DNA of 27,666 nt from a virus, in IMG/VR virus record IMGVR_UViG_3300024265_000179, positions 1 to 27,666 of that record; one strand, 5' to 3'. A program made the position numbers and the translations under genes. Position 1 is the stretch's first letter. Each line of letters starts with the position of its first letter. This document shows positions 1-6,150 of this stretch, one piece after another. The notes below the pieces were generated by a model that saw nothing but the letters and a program-made list of their open reading frames with translations, did no database searches and had not been told where the DNA came from.

Positions 1-1
1 T

Positions 2-1249
2 ACAACAAACCCTACAGAAGAACTAGACATTGATGGGACTGATTATCCTACATTACTTATTAATTCAGATAACGCAGATGGTGGACAAATACTTTTATCT
101 TCGAGTACTGATATCTGGTCAATATATATTCAAGAAAACGACCTTACATTTTGGAACACCTCGGAACAAATGATAATATTACAAAATGGTAATGTTGGTA
201 TGGGTACAATTACCCCAGATTTCAAATTACAAGTTGATGGCGACGTAGTTTCAGAGACAGATGGTACTGATAGCATAGGTAGCGTTAACCTTAAATGGGC
301 TGCTGTATATGCTGATACTTTATACGGTGTAGCATTTTCAGGCACAACACCTTCGGGAAATCTATTTAAAAATGAAACTTCCCAAAGCATTTGGAGTAAT
401 ACTACTAATACAGCAGCGGTTTTAGAAGTTGGTGGCATAGATAATATTCTTTTAGGTCAAACAACTGGTTTTAGTTTAACGACTGGCGATGATAATACAT
501 TTATAGGTAAAATATCAGGGTCATTAGCAACGATAGGAATCAGAAATACATTTATAGGAGCTAATTCAGGATCACAAATGGTTACTGGTAGTTATAATGT
601 AATGATAGGATATGATGCAGGAGCAAGTTATACTGGAACAGGGAGTGTATTTATAGGGGCTAGTTCAAGTATTGGAGGTGCGGCAGGCGATAGTGTTTTG
701 TCTATAGGAATAGCATCTGACGCAACCCCTCTATTAGAAGGGTACTTTATAGATGATTCATTAGTAGTTAATGAAAATTTAACAGTTACCGGGGACTTAA
801 CAGTTTTAGGTGAAACATCTCATTCAGGTGCATTAGCCTATGTATCAACCCCCGGCACTCAAACAATAGGAACAGGTGGTACTTATGAGAGGCTTAACGA
901 AGGTGCAATTGCTTATACATCCGCTCATTTAGAAGACTTTACACATAGCGATGGGAGGTTAACATACACAGGGACTCCTGATAAGCATTTTCTTATTAGC
1001 GTTGCAATGTCTATTGAGTCCGGCGAGATTGCGCAAGAATGTAATTTTAGAATTGCAAAAGGCGGCACTTCAATAGTAGGGTCTAATATGGGACTTGAAT
1101 TTTCTGCAGCAAATAATACCGATGCAACACCTTTATTATGGATCGATGAATTAAGTACAAACGATTACATTGAAATATTTGGGACATCAGATACAAATGC
1201 CGATGAATTTGACGTTCTTAGTTTGGTTTTTACAATTACAGAACTTTAA
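2..1249 (+). CDS. Tail fibre / receptor-binding-type protein, 5' truncated by window edge
   Basis: The reading frame is open from base 2, so the gene starts before the window; 415 residues are visible. Near visible residues 63-79 it has the NVGMGTITPDFKLQV motif, a variant of the NVGIGTTTPxxKLxV signature of phage tail fibres and trimeric adhesin-like proteins. It is followed by glycine-rich repeats of the NTFIGxxSGS type (visible residues about 160-220), typical of trimeric beta-roll or head-domain fibres. The last ~130 residues are rich in short beta-strand patterns and resemble a C1q/TNF-like distal domain, which would contact the host surface. The family link is from motifs; the receptor role is inferred. 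The downstream genes are small exported or membrane proteins, consistent with the end of a structural module. No chaperone peptidase domain is visible at the C-terminus. Confidence 0.75.
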   Translation, partial: TTNPTEELDIDGTDYPTLLINSDNADGGQILLSSSTDIWSIYIQENDLTFWNTSEQMIILQNGNVGMGTITPDFKLQVDGDVVSETDGTDSIGSVNLKWAAVYADTLYGVAFSGTTPSGNLFKNETSQSIWSNTTNTAAVLEVGGIDNILLGQTTGFSLTTGDDNTFIGKISGSLATIGIRNTFIGANSGSQMVTGSYNVMIGYDAGASYTGTGSVFIGASSSIGGAAGDSVLSIGIASDATPLLEGYFIDDSLVVNENLTVTGDLTVLGETSHSGALAYVSTPGTQTIGTGGTYERLNEGAIAYTSAHLEDFTHSDGRLTYTGTPDKHFLISVAMSIESGEIAQECNFRIAKGGTSIVGSNMGLEFSAANNTDATPLLWIDELSTNDYIEIFGTSDTNADEFDVLSLVFTITEL

Positions 1250-1274
1250 ACAATTAAACGAACAAATTAAAGCT

Positions 1275-1462
1275 ATGAGCAAAAGAAAATTTTACTAGAT
1301 TATGTGGAAAGGATATTAAATGATGAATTTCCAATGGACATGAAAGAAGTAAAAGAGGTTGATTATGACAGGGATAATAAAGTAATCAATGTCAAAGTAA
1401 AAATGGGTGTTTTTGACACTGAAAAATATGAAGTTAAATTGTTAGTAACTAGGAAAAAATGA
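1275..1462 (+). pseudogene. Small ORF, possibly frameshifted, paralogue of the next gene
   Basis: From 1271 to 1462 one frame is open and reads like protein (…LLDYVERILNDEF…VINVKVKMGVF…), but it lacks an early ATG. The ATG at 1275 is in another frame and stops at TAG 1296-1298. Adding one base in the AAAATTTT run (1286-1293) would join it as MSKRKILLDYVERIL. The product would resemble the next gene: both have LLxxV, then an I/L-rich helix, then a D/E-N/E-x-P segment, then a K-rich beta-like tail. It may be a frameshifted paralogue, a base error, or a gene using GTG at 1304 or ATG at 1334. The end overlaps the next start (AAATGA). Confidence 0.4.
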
Positions 1463-1656
1463 AAAACCATTTAATAAAGTTTTTAAGGGCTATCAAAAAA
1501 GATCAACTATTAGGCTTAGTGAGAGAAATAATTGATGAAAATATCCCTATCGGGTATGAAGATATTAAAACTGGCAAACGCATTAAAAATAATATAAAGC
1601 TGAAATACAAAACTGGTAAAGAATATTTAATGGAAATTAAAATAACCGAAGCATGA
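1459..1656 (+). CDS. Small hypothetical protein (65 aa)
   Basis: This short, basic protein has an amphipathic N-terminal helix (HLIKFLRAIKKDQLLGLV) and a lysine-rich, beta-like C-terminal half. It is not recognised. It looks like a paralogue of the ORF just upstream (shared LLxxV…IxxxxxP layout). The start overlaps the upstream stop and the end overlaps the next start by 4 bases, so translation is probably coupled. It lies between the tail fibre and exported proteins, so a structural or lysis-module role is possible but unsupported. Confidence 0.6.
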   Translation: MKNHLIKFLRAIKKDQLLGLVREIIDENIPIGYEDIKTGKRIKNNIKLKYKTGKEYLMEIKITEA

Positions 1657-1967
1657 AAAAACTAATAACATTGATGCTAATATTTTGCATATATGTAAGT
1701 GTTAGTGCGCAAGATGAAATAAAGAAGACTATTATTTCACCAGAAATAGAACCAATATTCACTCCTAAAAGTTCTGAAAATAAAGCAAGGATCGAAGTAG
1801 ATTTTAATAATGATACGGTATGGGTTTTCTCTTATTCATATCAAATCATAAATAATGATACAACCGGGAAAACAAGGCATTTAGATTGTAAATTCCCTTA
1901 TGATCCTAAAGACTTTGAAGCTATTTTTATAAAATATGATGCGTGGATAAAAACAAATAAGTTATGA
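1653..1967 (+). CDS. Small exported protein with signal peptide
   Basis: The N-terminus MKKLITLMLIFCIYVSVSAQ is a classic signal peptide with cleavage expected after SA-Q near residue 19. This form is common in Bacteroidota secreted proteins. The mature part (~85 aa) is acidic, then beta-rich (WVFSYSYQIINNDTTGK), with no recognised domain. It is coupled by 4-base overlaps to both neighbours. In this position, between tail fibre and a lipoprotein-like gene, it could act in the periplasm during lysis or superinfection exclusion; that is inference only. Confidence 0.65.
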   Translation: MKKLITLMLIFCIYVSVSAQDEIKKTIISPEIEPIFTPKSSENKARIEVDFNNDTVWVFSYSYQIINNDTTGKTRHLDCKFPYDPKDFEAIFIKYDAWIKTNKL

Positions 1968-2260
1968 AATATCTATTTATCATATTATTTTTAGCGAGTT
2001 GCACAACTTTAAGCGAGATACCATACCATGAAAGCCCTTTCGAGTTCCCTTGCTTGGTTTACGAAGATTCAGATGTACTAAAAGCTAATCGGAGCTTCGA
2101 TAAGTTGCAAAAATTGCATTATGCGGAATTTCGATTCTTGTTGCGGACTGATGGTTATTTTGTAATACTTTTGGTAAACGGGGACATTATAACCGACAAT
2201 CAAAAGAAGTATTTTTCTGTATATGAAAATCTTGATTATCAAAATTTTAAAAAGTTATGA
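1964..2260 (+). CDS. Small lipoprotein-like exported protein
   Basis: MKYLFIILFLASC is a type II signal peptide with a lipobox (LASC), so Cys13 would be lipidated and the protein anchored in a membrane. The remaining ~85 residues are unrecognised. Location next to a short TM protein (2257-2523) and a DUF5675 gene makes an outer-membrane spanin-like role worth considering, but two-component o-spanins are usually proline-rich and this one is not markedly so. Overlaps are ATGA at the 3' end. Confidence 0.6.
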   Translation: MKYLFIILFLASCTTLSEIPYHESPFEFPCLVYEDSDVLKANRSFDKLQKLHYAEFRFLLRTDGYFVILLVNGDIITDNQKKYFSVYENLDYQNFKKL

Positions 2261-2523
2261 AAGCTGTAAACTTTTTTAAGACAAATATAAACGCTACCTT
2301 GCTAATTATTATAATAGGCTTGTTAAGTTTTATTTACAGGCAAAATAGCAAAGCAATGGACACCTTGATTATTAATACACAAAAATTAAAAGAATCCGAT
2401 ATTAAACAGGATATTATGATTGTGCTAAATAAAGAGGATATTAAGGAAGTCAAAATTGACGTAACCGAATTACAGGGGAAACATTTTAATTACCAAAATC
2501 AATATATAACCGGTAAAAAATAA
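2257..2523 (+). CDS. Small membrane-anchored protein, holin- or spanin-like topology
   Basis: One N-terminal membrane segment (NATLLIIIIGLLSFIYR, residues 12-28) is followed by a charged, partly helical tail of ~60 residues. This N-in, C-out layout fits an inner-membrane spanin or a phage membrane accessory protein. No family is recognised. It is translationally coupled to the preceding lipoprotein-like gene, as i-/o-spanin pairs often are, which supports but does not prove that reading. Confidence 0.55.
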   Translation: MKAVNFFKTNINATLLIIIIGLLSFIYRQNSKAMDTLIINTQKLKESDIKQDIMIVLNKEDIKEVKIDVTELQGKHFNYQNQYITGKK

Positions 2524-2580
2524 ACTAATATCATGAACGAATTAAAGGACACTATTTTAGGTTAAATTAAAAATTAAATT

Positions 2581-2853
2581 ATGGAATGGTTAAAAGGAAT
2601 TGGAGTTGCTATAATTGCTATTATAGGAGCTTTGCCGCTATTAAGAAAAGCATTTAAAGAAAACAAAGATGTTTATGAAAAGGTTGTACCGTTAGCTAAT
2701 AAAATAAAACTTTATTTAGCAGACAAAAAACTTGATGCGAATGAACGGGAGGACTTAATGAAAGACATACTTGTATTAGCGACTGAAATCGAAGAGGCTA
2801 CAAAAGCAACTAAAAAATTGTGGAATAAGTTAAAAATACTTAGAAAGAAATGA
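2581..2853 (+). CDS. Small holin-like membrane protein
   Basis: The N-terminus has a hydrophobic segment (GIGVAIIAIIGALPLL, residues 6-21) followed by a highly charged, helical tail (residues 22-90) with many Lys and Glu. Class III holins and phage membrane-anchored coiled-coil proteins look like this. It sits directly before DUF5675 with a 4-base overlap. A holin role is inferred from size, topology and neighbourhood. The 57 bases before it hold only a 10-codon ORF that is probably not a gene. Confidence 0.5.
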   Translation: MEWLKGIGVAIIAIIGALPLLRKAFKENKDVYEKVVPLANKIKLYLADKKLDANEREDLMKDILVLATEIEEATKATKKLWNKLKILRKK

Positions 2854-3260
2854 AACCCGACATAGTATTAAAACGAAATTATTTTGAGCTTCAAACTGAA
2901 TCTTTAGGCGAAATATATGATGTTTTAGATTATTGCCTCTTTAAGTTTAAGGCTTTAGAGTTACCGGATAAAGATAATCAAAATTCAGTGTCGTGTATTA
3001 AAGAAGGTATTTATCCATTTAAAAAAGAGATTCAAAAAAAGCGTGGTAAAATATTGCGGATATCAAACGTCCCAAATAGATCCGGAATATTAATGCATGT
3101 TGCAAATTATGTGTGGCAATTAAAAGGCTGTATTGCGCCCGGTAAAGAATATTATGATATTGACAAAGACGGCTTAAAAGATGTTACCGATTCCCGGAAT
3201 ACTATGGATATGATTTACGATTTATTACCGGATGAGGGTTTAATTGAAATAAAAAGTTGA
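2850..3260 (+). CDS. DUF5675 family protein (phage lysis-region protein)
   Basis: The protein follows the DUF5675 layout: an N-terminal ESLGEIY strand, a CIKEGIYPFKK segment (about residues 50-60; family 'IPAGTYxv'), then RSGILMHVANY with a central His and LKGCIAPG (about 90-97; family 'xGCIxxG'). DUF5675 proteins are common in phages and prophages near lysis genes. The His and Cys of the HxxN…GC pattern resemble an L,D-transpeptidase-like arrangement, so a cell-wall role is suspected but not established. The last segment has an EF-hand-like DIDKDGLKDV stretch. It is coupled to both neighbours. Confidence 0.75.
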   Translation: MKPDIVLKRNYFELQTESLGEIYDVLDYCLFKFKALELPDKDNQNSVSCIKEGIYPFKKEIQKKRGKILRISNVPNRSGILMHVANYVWQLKGCIAPGKEYYDIDKDGLKDVTDSRNTMDMIYDLLPDEGLIEIKS

Positions 3261-3484
3261 TGAAAATATTTGAATTTGGATATACTGATTGTGTTTACGA
3301 AAGTTCATTTGCAGCTATAAGTTTACATAGGTCTAGGAAAGGGGCTGAAACCGCAATGTACTTACATAAAGAAGAACGGCGAAAAGTTTGGTTAGAATGC
3401 TATCCAACAAAAAAAGAACAAAAAGAAATGCCTTTTGGAACTTTTGAAGCTTGGAAAGTATGGGAAAGAGAATTATTAGATTGA
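3260..3484 (+). CDS. Small hypothetical protein (74 aa)
   Basis: The product begins MKIFEFGYTDCVYESSF and ends in a Trp/Glu-rich helix (FEAWKVWERELLD). I chose the ATG at 3260, which overlaps the upstream stop (TGATG); a TTG at 3257 would add one residue. The product resembles small phage proteins of unknown function found near lysis genes, but I cannot name a family. It is the last gene before the 3485-3702 regulatory stretch. Confidence 0.6.
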   Translation: MKIFEFGYTDCVYESSFAAISLHRSRKGAETAMYLHKEERRKVWLECYPTKKEQKEMPFGTFEAWKVWERELLD

Positions 3485-3489
3485 AAAAG

Positions 3490-3519
3490 TTGATTTGTCA
3501 TTAATTATGCTTATCTTTA
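3490..3519 (+). promoter_or_regulatory. Bacteroidota-type promoter
   Basis: TTG (3490-3492), 19 bases, then TATCTTTA (3512-3519) closely matches TTTG-N19-TAnnTTTG. A start near 3526 would give a ~65-nt RNA ending at the terminator at 3555-3590. Confidence 0.6.
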
Positions 3520-3525
3520 ACCCTC

Positions 3526-3590
3526 ATAAGGTTTTAGTTAGTGAATAGATTTTCAAGCCCTGCACCACTCTCAATGGTCGGGGCTTTTTT
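3526..3590 (+). ncRNA. Candidate short RNA or attenuator (promoter to terminator, ~65 nt)
   Basis: The stretch lies between a good promoter (3490-3519) and a strong terminator (3555-3590) and has no credible ORF before the hairpin. It may be a stand-alone small RNA or an attenuated leader. The same arrangement recurs at 25366-25435. Confidence 0.45.
3555..3590 (+). terminator. Intrinsic terminator
   Basis: AAGCCCTG (3555-3562) pairs with CGGGGCTT (3579-3586) with one G·T pair. An inner ACCA/TGGT helix follows after one bulged base, and a T run covers 3585-3590. Confidence 0.75.
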
Positions 3591-3615
3591 GTTTGGATTA
3601 ATTTTATTATCTTTA
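3589..3615 (+). promoter_or_regulatory. Probable promoter for the 3703 gene
   Basis: TATCTTTA at 3608-3615 matches the -7 element; TTG at 3589-3591 lies 16 bases upstream, somewhat close. It sits just after the terminator and would drive the small basic gene at 3703. Confidence 0.45.
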
Positions 3616-3661
3616 TGCTTTATAAAATATTAGACTAGTTATGCTAAAAACATTTAAAAAT

Positions 3662-3684
3662 AGGAGGTAACCATGGCAATGTGA
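3662..3684 (+). promoter_or_regulatory. Strong Shine-Dalgarno with three-codon mini-ORF
   Basis: AGGAGGT (3662-3668) is followed four bases later by ATG GCA ATG TGA (3673-3684, Met-Ala-Met-stop). Such a canonical SD is not seen before the other genes here. The next gene starts 18 bases after the stop, so the mini-ORF could load ribosomes onto it or act as a tiny leader peptide. Confidence 0.4.
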
Positions 3685-3702
3685 AACCAATAAAACAAAG
3701 TC

Positions 3703-3861
3703 ATGCCAAAAAAACAAGGCAAACGTAGTGGAGGCGTAAAAAAACATGGTCGCAATAAAACACGTGCTAAATGTTTTGCTACTTCGCTTTATGTCAAAGG
3801 TAAAATTTCATTTGCAAAGTATGCAACAATGAAAGGAATCAAATTCAAAGGGGCTATTTAG
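3703..3861 (+). CDS. Small basic protein (52 aa)
   Basis: The product begins MPKKQGKRSGGVKKHGRNK and is very rich in Lys, Arg and Gly, suggesting nucleic-acid binding; no family is recognised. It lies in its own transcription unit: promoter near 3608, a strong SD mini-ORF upstream, and an intrinsic terminator whose loop contains its own stop codon (TAG 3859-3861). A separate transcription unit for such a small basic protein suggests a distinct timing or high level of expression; this is inference. Confidence 0.6.
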   Translation: MPKKQGKRSGGVKKHGRNKTRAKCFATSLYVKGKISFAKYATMKGIKFKGAI

Positions 3862-3870
3862 CCCTTTTTT
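3850..3870 (+). terminator. Intrinsic terminator overlapping a stop codon
   Basis: GGGCT (3851-3855), loop ATTT, AGCCC (3860-3864), then six T (3865-3870). The TAG stop of the preceding gene lies at the loop/stem junction. Confidence 0.7.
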
Positions 3871-3873
3871 ATT

Positions 3874-4368
3874 ATGAAAAACTCTAAAATATACAAGATA
3901 GTATTTGTAATCCTCATACCACTATTGAGTTTTATAGGAACTTATATCCCGAAATACATTGATTTAATCAAAAATAACAAAGCAAAAGACAATACCATAA
4001 CAGAACAAAAGGAAAAGATTGTTAAACGCAACCTGATTATAAACATCAAACAAGATAAAATATACGGATTAATCGAGGAAAAAACAGAATGTATCACAAC
4101 TCAAAAAGTATTATCAGAAACAAACAAAACACTCCGGGCTAATAATTTCGATTTAATCCTAAAAGATGCACAAAAAGAAGATTCCATCTATATCAGAAAT
4201 TTGCCAGTGAATAGCGATTTAAAGCCCCTCAGTGCATTATCTTGTGATTTACAACGTTCGCTACATAAAACTATACAACCTTTAAAAACGATTGTAAATG
4301 AATTGCCTATTTTAGAGAAGAAAAGGGGCTTTTTAAGGCGGTTATTCAAGAAAAAGCCCATTATCTAA
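3874..4368 (+). CDS. Membrane-anchored coiled-coil protein, possible spanin
   Basis: One N-terminal membrane segment (IVFVILIPLLSFIGTYI, residues 9-25) precedes a long charged helical region (30-160) with Lys/Glu-rich heptad-like patterns (NTITEQKEKIVKRN) and a basic tail (LRRLFKKKPII). This fits an Rz-like inner-membrane spanin, usually 100-170 residues, but no overlapping o-spanin is visible. Its start is 4 bases after a terminator T run, so it depends on readthrough or another promoter. Its 3' end overlaps the convergent gene 4342-4527 by 27 bases and contains an inverted repeat that serves as terminator for the opposite strand. Confidence 0.5.
   Translation: MKNSKIYKIVFVILIPLLSFIGTYIPKYIDLIKNNKAKDNTITEQKEKIVKRNLIINIKQDKIYGLIEEKTECITTQKVLSETNKTLRANNFDLILKDAQKEDSIYIRNLPVNSDLKPLSALSCDLQRSLHKTIQPLKTIVNELPILEKKRGFLRRLFKKKPII
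4315..4359 (-). terminator. Terminator of the leftward operon, embedded in convergent gene ends
   Basis: GGGCTTTTT (4326-4334) and AAAAAGCCC (4351-4359) form a perfect 9-bp inverted repeat. Read on the minus strand the hairpin is followed by C then TTTTCTTCTC, a U-rich tract. The stem lies inside the coding ends of both convergent genes. Confidence 0.65.
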
Positions 4369-4527
4369 GCTTATCCAAATTATAACAGAGTAAAAAAGCC
4401 AGATTATTAAGCCTACAATTACCGGGATTGATTTGTTATTTCTTTCTTTTGCCTTTTTGGTTGCATTTTCTGCCTCCAGTATTATTTCATCGTGGTAATG
4501 TTCGTTATTTGTTGGTAGTGATTTCAT
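4342..4527 (-). CDS. Small membrane protein, last gene of leftward operon
   Basis: The 61-residue product has a hydrophilic, charged N-terminal half and one membrane helix (IPVIVGLIIWLFYSVIIWI, residues 34-52). No family is recognised. It starts in a 4-base overlap with the upstream gene and ends inside the loop of the convergent terminator. It would be the end of the leftward transcript. Confidence 0.5.
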   Translation of the reverse strand: MKSLPTNNEHYHDEIILEAENATKKAKERNNKSIPVIVGLIIWLFYSVIIWISLDNGLFLE

Positions 4528-4721
4528 ATAATTTTTATTTCAGGGTTTTCTTTAACTAATTCATTATACCGTTCTAACCGTTTTGCCTTAGTAGGATAAA
4601 AGTATTGTTTTTTATTGCTTATCCAAAGTTCGTATTTATTATGGTTCTTTGGGATCTTCTTAACCTTGCGTTTGTTCTTTTTTGCCCTTGTACGGGATGA
4701 ATCACTCGCTTGAATTGCCAT
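4524..4721 (-). CDS. Small basic hypothetical protein (65 aa)
   Basis: The product is Lys/Arg-rich (SRTRAKKNKRKVKKIPKNH) with a C-terminal Tyr/Lys-rich part, suggesting nucleic-acid contact. It overlaps the upstream gene by 20 bases in another frame. A longer plus-strand ORF across the same bases (4682-5005) looks like an antisense shadow. Confidence 0.5.
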   Translation of the reverse strand: MAIQASDSSRTRAKKNKRKVKKIPKNHNKYELWISNKKQYFYPTKAKRLERYNELVKENPEIKII

Positions 4722-4896
4722 CTTGTATTTCTTTAGATACTAAAATTAACTCTTCCGTTACTAGTGTTGCAGCAACTTCGGCTGTTTCCATAAGCCCTTC
4801 TGATTGTTCCTTCTCAATGATGTATTTACCGCTTTTATTCCCGGGGTACTTTATAATTTTAAATATCCTGTTTTCATGGATCATAATTGATTTCAT
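4702..4896 (-). CDS. Small hypothetical protein (64 aa)
   Basis: The product begins MKSIMIHENRIFKIIKY and ends in an acidic helix. It is not recognised. Its start overlaps the stop of the 34-residue membrane peptide (4893-4997), indicating translational coupling in the tiny-gene cluster. Confidence 0.5.
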   Translation of the reverse strand: MKSIMIHENRIFKIIKYPGNKSGKYIIEKEQSEGLMETAEVAATLVTEELILVSKEIQDGNSSE

Positions 4897-4997
4897 AATA
4901 TCTTTATTAAAACGTAAGTTACAAATAATATCACATAAATTAGTGTTATTAAACCGTGTATTTCTAATTGTTTTAGTTGCTTGCGGTCTGGTTTCAT
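4893..4997 (-). CDS. Tiny membrane peptide (34 aa)
   Basis: ATG at 4997 gives a basic start (MKPDRKQLKQLEIHG) and a single hydrophobic helix (LITLIYVILFVTYVLIKIL). The TGA overlaps the next ATG (ATGA), which supports it as a real gene. Such short one-helix peptides are common in phage early regions. The function is unknown. Confidence 0.5.
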   Translation of the reverse strand: MKPDRKQLKQLEIHGLITLIYVILFVTYVLIKIL

Positions 4998-5001
4998 TGT
5001 A

Positions 5002-5184
5002 TTAGTTTAAACCCTTTATTTTTAATTTATCAGTAATTTCTGTTGAATCTACAGTTGGGGGAATGTCATATAATTTATTTGCAACCCAATTTTCAAAGTC
5101 GTACCATTTCATTGATTGTGCTTTTAAAAAAAGTTCCTTTAACCCTATTTCCCTAATATTGTAATTCCCTGTAAATTCATTCAT
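5002..5184 (-). CDS. Small hypothetical protein (60 aa)
   Basis: The middle segment (KWYDFENWVANKLYDIPPTV) resembles the PD-(D/E)XK-adjacent 'restriction-like' N-terminal helix found in some small phage proteins, but nothing more can be said. It lies in tandem with the other tiny leftward genes. Confidence 0.45.
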   Translation of the reverse strand: MNEFTGNYNIREIGLKELFLKAQSMKWYDFENWVANKLYDIPPTVDSTEITDKLKIKGLN

Positions 5185-5223
5185 ATTTCTATTTTTTAGG
5201 TTTATACTTCATTAATAGTTAGT

Positions 5224-5406
5224 TTATTTCCAAAATTGATACCATTTCTTTTTATAAAAAAGTACTGTATATTTAGTTTTTAATTCGTGAAAATGTTCTG
5301 ATTTTTTAATAAATTCAACATACAATTTATCATATTTCTGTGTTAATTCTGATAATTGTTTTTTTAGCCTGATATTATAATCTTTATATTGTTGGTTGCT
5401 TGACAT
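5224..5406 (-). CDS. Small coiled-coil protein (60 aa)
   Basis: From ATG 5406 the product (MSSNQQYKDYNIRLKKQL…) is a Lys/Glu-rich helix ending KKKWYQFWK. An earlier ATG at 5436 in the same frame would add ten residues but would overlap the upstream gene; the later start sits just after that gene's stop (5408-5410), so I prefer it. The function is unknown. Confidence 0.5.
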   Translation of the reverse strand: MSSNQQYKDYNIRLKKQLSELTQKYDKLYVEFIKKSEHFHELKTKYTVLFYKKKWYQFWK

Positions 5407-5407
5407 T

Positions 5408-5527
5408 TTATTTAGTTTTAACAATTCGCTTTTCACTTAAAATAGATTCAATAAATTTATTAAAAGAAATATATGTTACACTTCCCTTTTTTGTTTTGTT
5501 CTTTTTAGCCTTTTTTTTCTTTTCCAT
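5408..5527 (-). CDS. Tiny basic protein (39 aa), first gene after leader RNA B
   Basis: ATG at 5527 opens a frame whose N-terminus is nearly all Lys (MEKKKKAKKNKTKK), then VTYISFNKFIESIL. It stops just before the next ATG. It starts ~23 bases after the U-tract of the structured leader at 5550-5735, so it is the first gene controlled by that leader. Homopolymer A runs make the reading sensitive to sequencing errors. The function is unknown. Confidence 0.5.
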   Translation of the reverse strand: MEKKKKAKKNKTKKGSVTYISFNKFIESILSEKRIVKTK

Positions 5528-5537
5528 CTTATTTTAG

Positions 5538-5565
5538 TTATTAAAAAGAAAAACATTCCTGCCTT
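5538..5565 (-). repeat. 28-nt inverted repeat, copy 1
   Basis: The sequence is the exact reverse complement of 14538-14565 over 28 bases. It contains the 3' half of the leader's closing helix (CAGGAATG) and the U-rich tract TTTTTCTTTTT. Identity ends sharply on both sides. Confidence 0.9.
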
Positions 5566-5735
5566 AGCAGGGAATAATAAATAGATAATTACAAATCATC
5601 CTTGGATCTACGGATTAGGGTGTCGATCCCCTCTCCTTGGTCATTTGCATACCGCCCCAGACAATCTTACTACCACTTCAGGTAATTACTAATTATTCTA
5701 TTAGCTTGTATTAGCTTCATCAGGAATGCTTTTCT
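5550..5735 (-). ncRNA. Structured leader RNA B (leftward), shares ends with leader A
   Basis: Read on the minus strand, the RNA starts near AGAAAAGCATTCCTGAT and ends GGCAGGAATGTTTTTC. GCATTCCTG (5729-5721) pairs with CAGGAATGT near 5561-5553, closing a ~170-nt loop. Inside, TAATTAC (5688-5682) pairs with GTAATTA (5592-5586). A local hairpin CCTGC-taag-GCAGG (5571-5558) just before the U tract is a standard terminator and uses the same bases as the closing helix, so the two are mutually exclusive. The core has a CCAAGG repeat and GGGG/CCCC runs, unlike the AT-rich surroundings, and no ORF. The first gene starts at 5527. It does not match a riboswitch class I know. Confidence 0.6.
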
Positions 5736-5739
5736 ATGT

Positions 5740-5767
5740 TAAAGAACGTTTCTTAAATAACTTCAAA
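5740..5767 (-). promoter_or_regulatory. Promoter of leader RNA B
   Basis: On the minus strand TTTG (5767-5764), 16 bases, GTTCTTTA (5747-5740), then the RNA start about 7-10 bases later. Leader A has the same variant (TTTG-N17-GTTCTTTG). The box overlaps the 3' end of the 5753-5926 gene. Confidence 0.5.
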
Positions 5768-5926
5768 TGAATGAAAGTTTTTTCTACCATTAGCAAAATC
5801 ACTATTTGTTAACGCTTCGGCTAATTTATTAAAATCGCCTCGAAACTTGTTTTCACCCTCATCTTGAGGTTTCACTTTTCTAAAACTCTTTTTTTCTTCG
5901 TCTTCATAAATTATTAGTGTTTTCAT
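5753..5926 (-). CDS. Small hypothetical protein (57 aa)
   Basis: ATG 5926 gives MKTLIIYEDEEKKSF…, charged throughout, ending NGRKNFHSFEVI. It is not recognised. Its 3' end carries the promoter of leader RNA B. Confidence 0.5.
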   Translation of the reverse strand: MKTLIIYEDEEKKSFRKVKPQDEGENKFRGDFNKLAEALTNSDFANGRKNFHSFEVI

Positions 5927-5955
5927 TGTATTGATTTTTAGTTATTAAATTATAT

Positions 5956-6150
5956 TCAACTTTTATCATGTATAATTATCATTCCACTAACTATGTCAAA
6001 TTTATTACCAAAAGGAAATTCTATAATAGTTCTGGTTTTTGTTACTGTTATATAAAGTTCGGTATTTTTTTTTGTATCTAAAAGTAATTTTGTTTTACTT
6101 TTTTCATGTGCTAAATTTTCAAATTTATGTAATGCTACTGTTGTTGGCAT
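5956..6150 (-). CDS. Small hypothetical protein (64 aa)
   Basis: From ATG 6150 the product begins MPTTVALHKFENLAHEK and has a beta-rich middle (TELYITVTKTRTIIEFPFG). The longer form starts at a TTG (6177) and seems less likely. The function is unknown. It lies between 6203-6415 and 5753-5926 in the leftward series. Confidence 0.45.
   Translation of the reverse strand: MPTTVALHKFENLAHEKSKTKLLLDTKKNTELYITVTKTRTIIEFPFGNKFDIVSGMIIIHDKS

Noticed and set aside
130-438. 102-residue minus-strand ORF in the tail-fibre gene
   Set aside because: Antisense to a clear tail-fibre frame with family motifs.
3574-3633. 19-codon hydrophobic ORF (MVGAFLFGLILLSLC…)
   Set aside because: It runs through the terminator and the next promoter; composition is explained by T runs.
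4682-5005. 107-residue plus-strand ORF
   Set aside because: It is antisense to four overlapping, well-junctioned leftward genes; shadow of their frames.
5690-5730. Hammerhead ribozyme-like CTGATGA plus a 4-bp stem in leader B
   Set aside because: The second core part (GAAA) is missing, and leader A has CTGATAA instead, so the hammerhead core is not kept.
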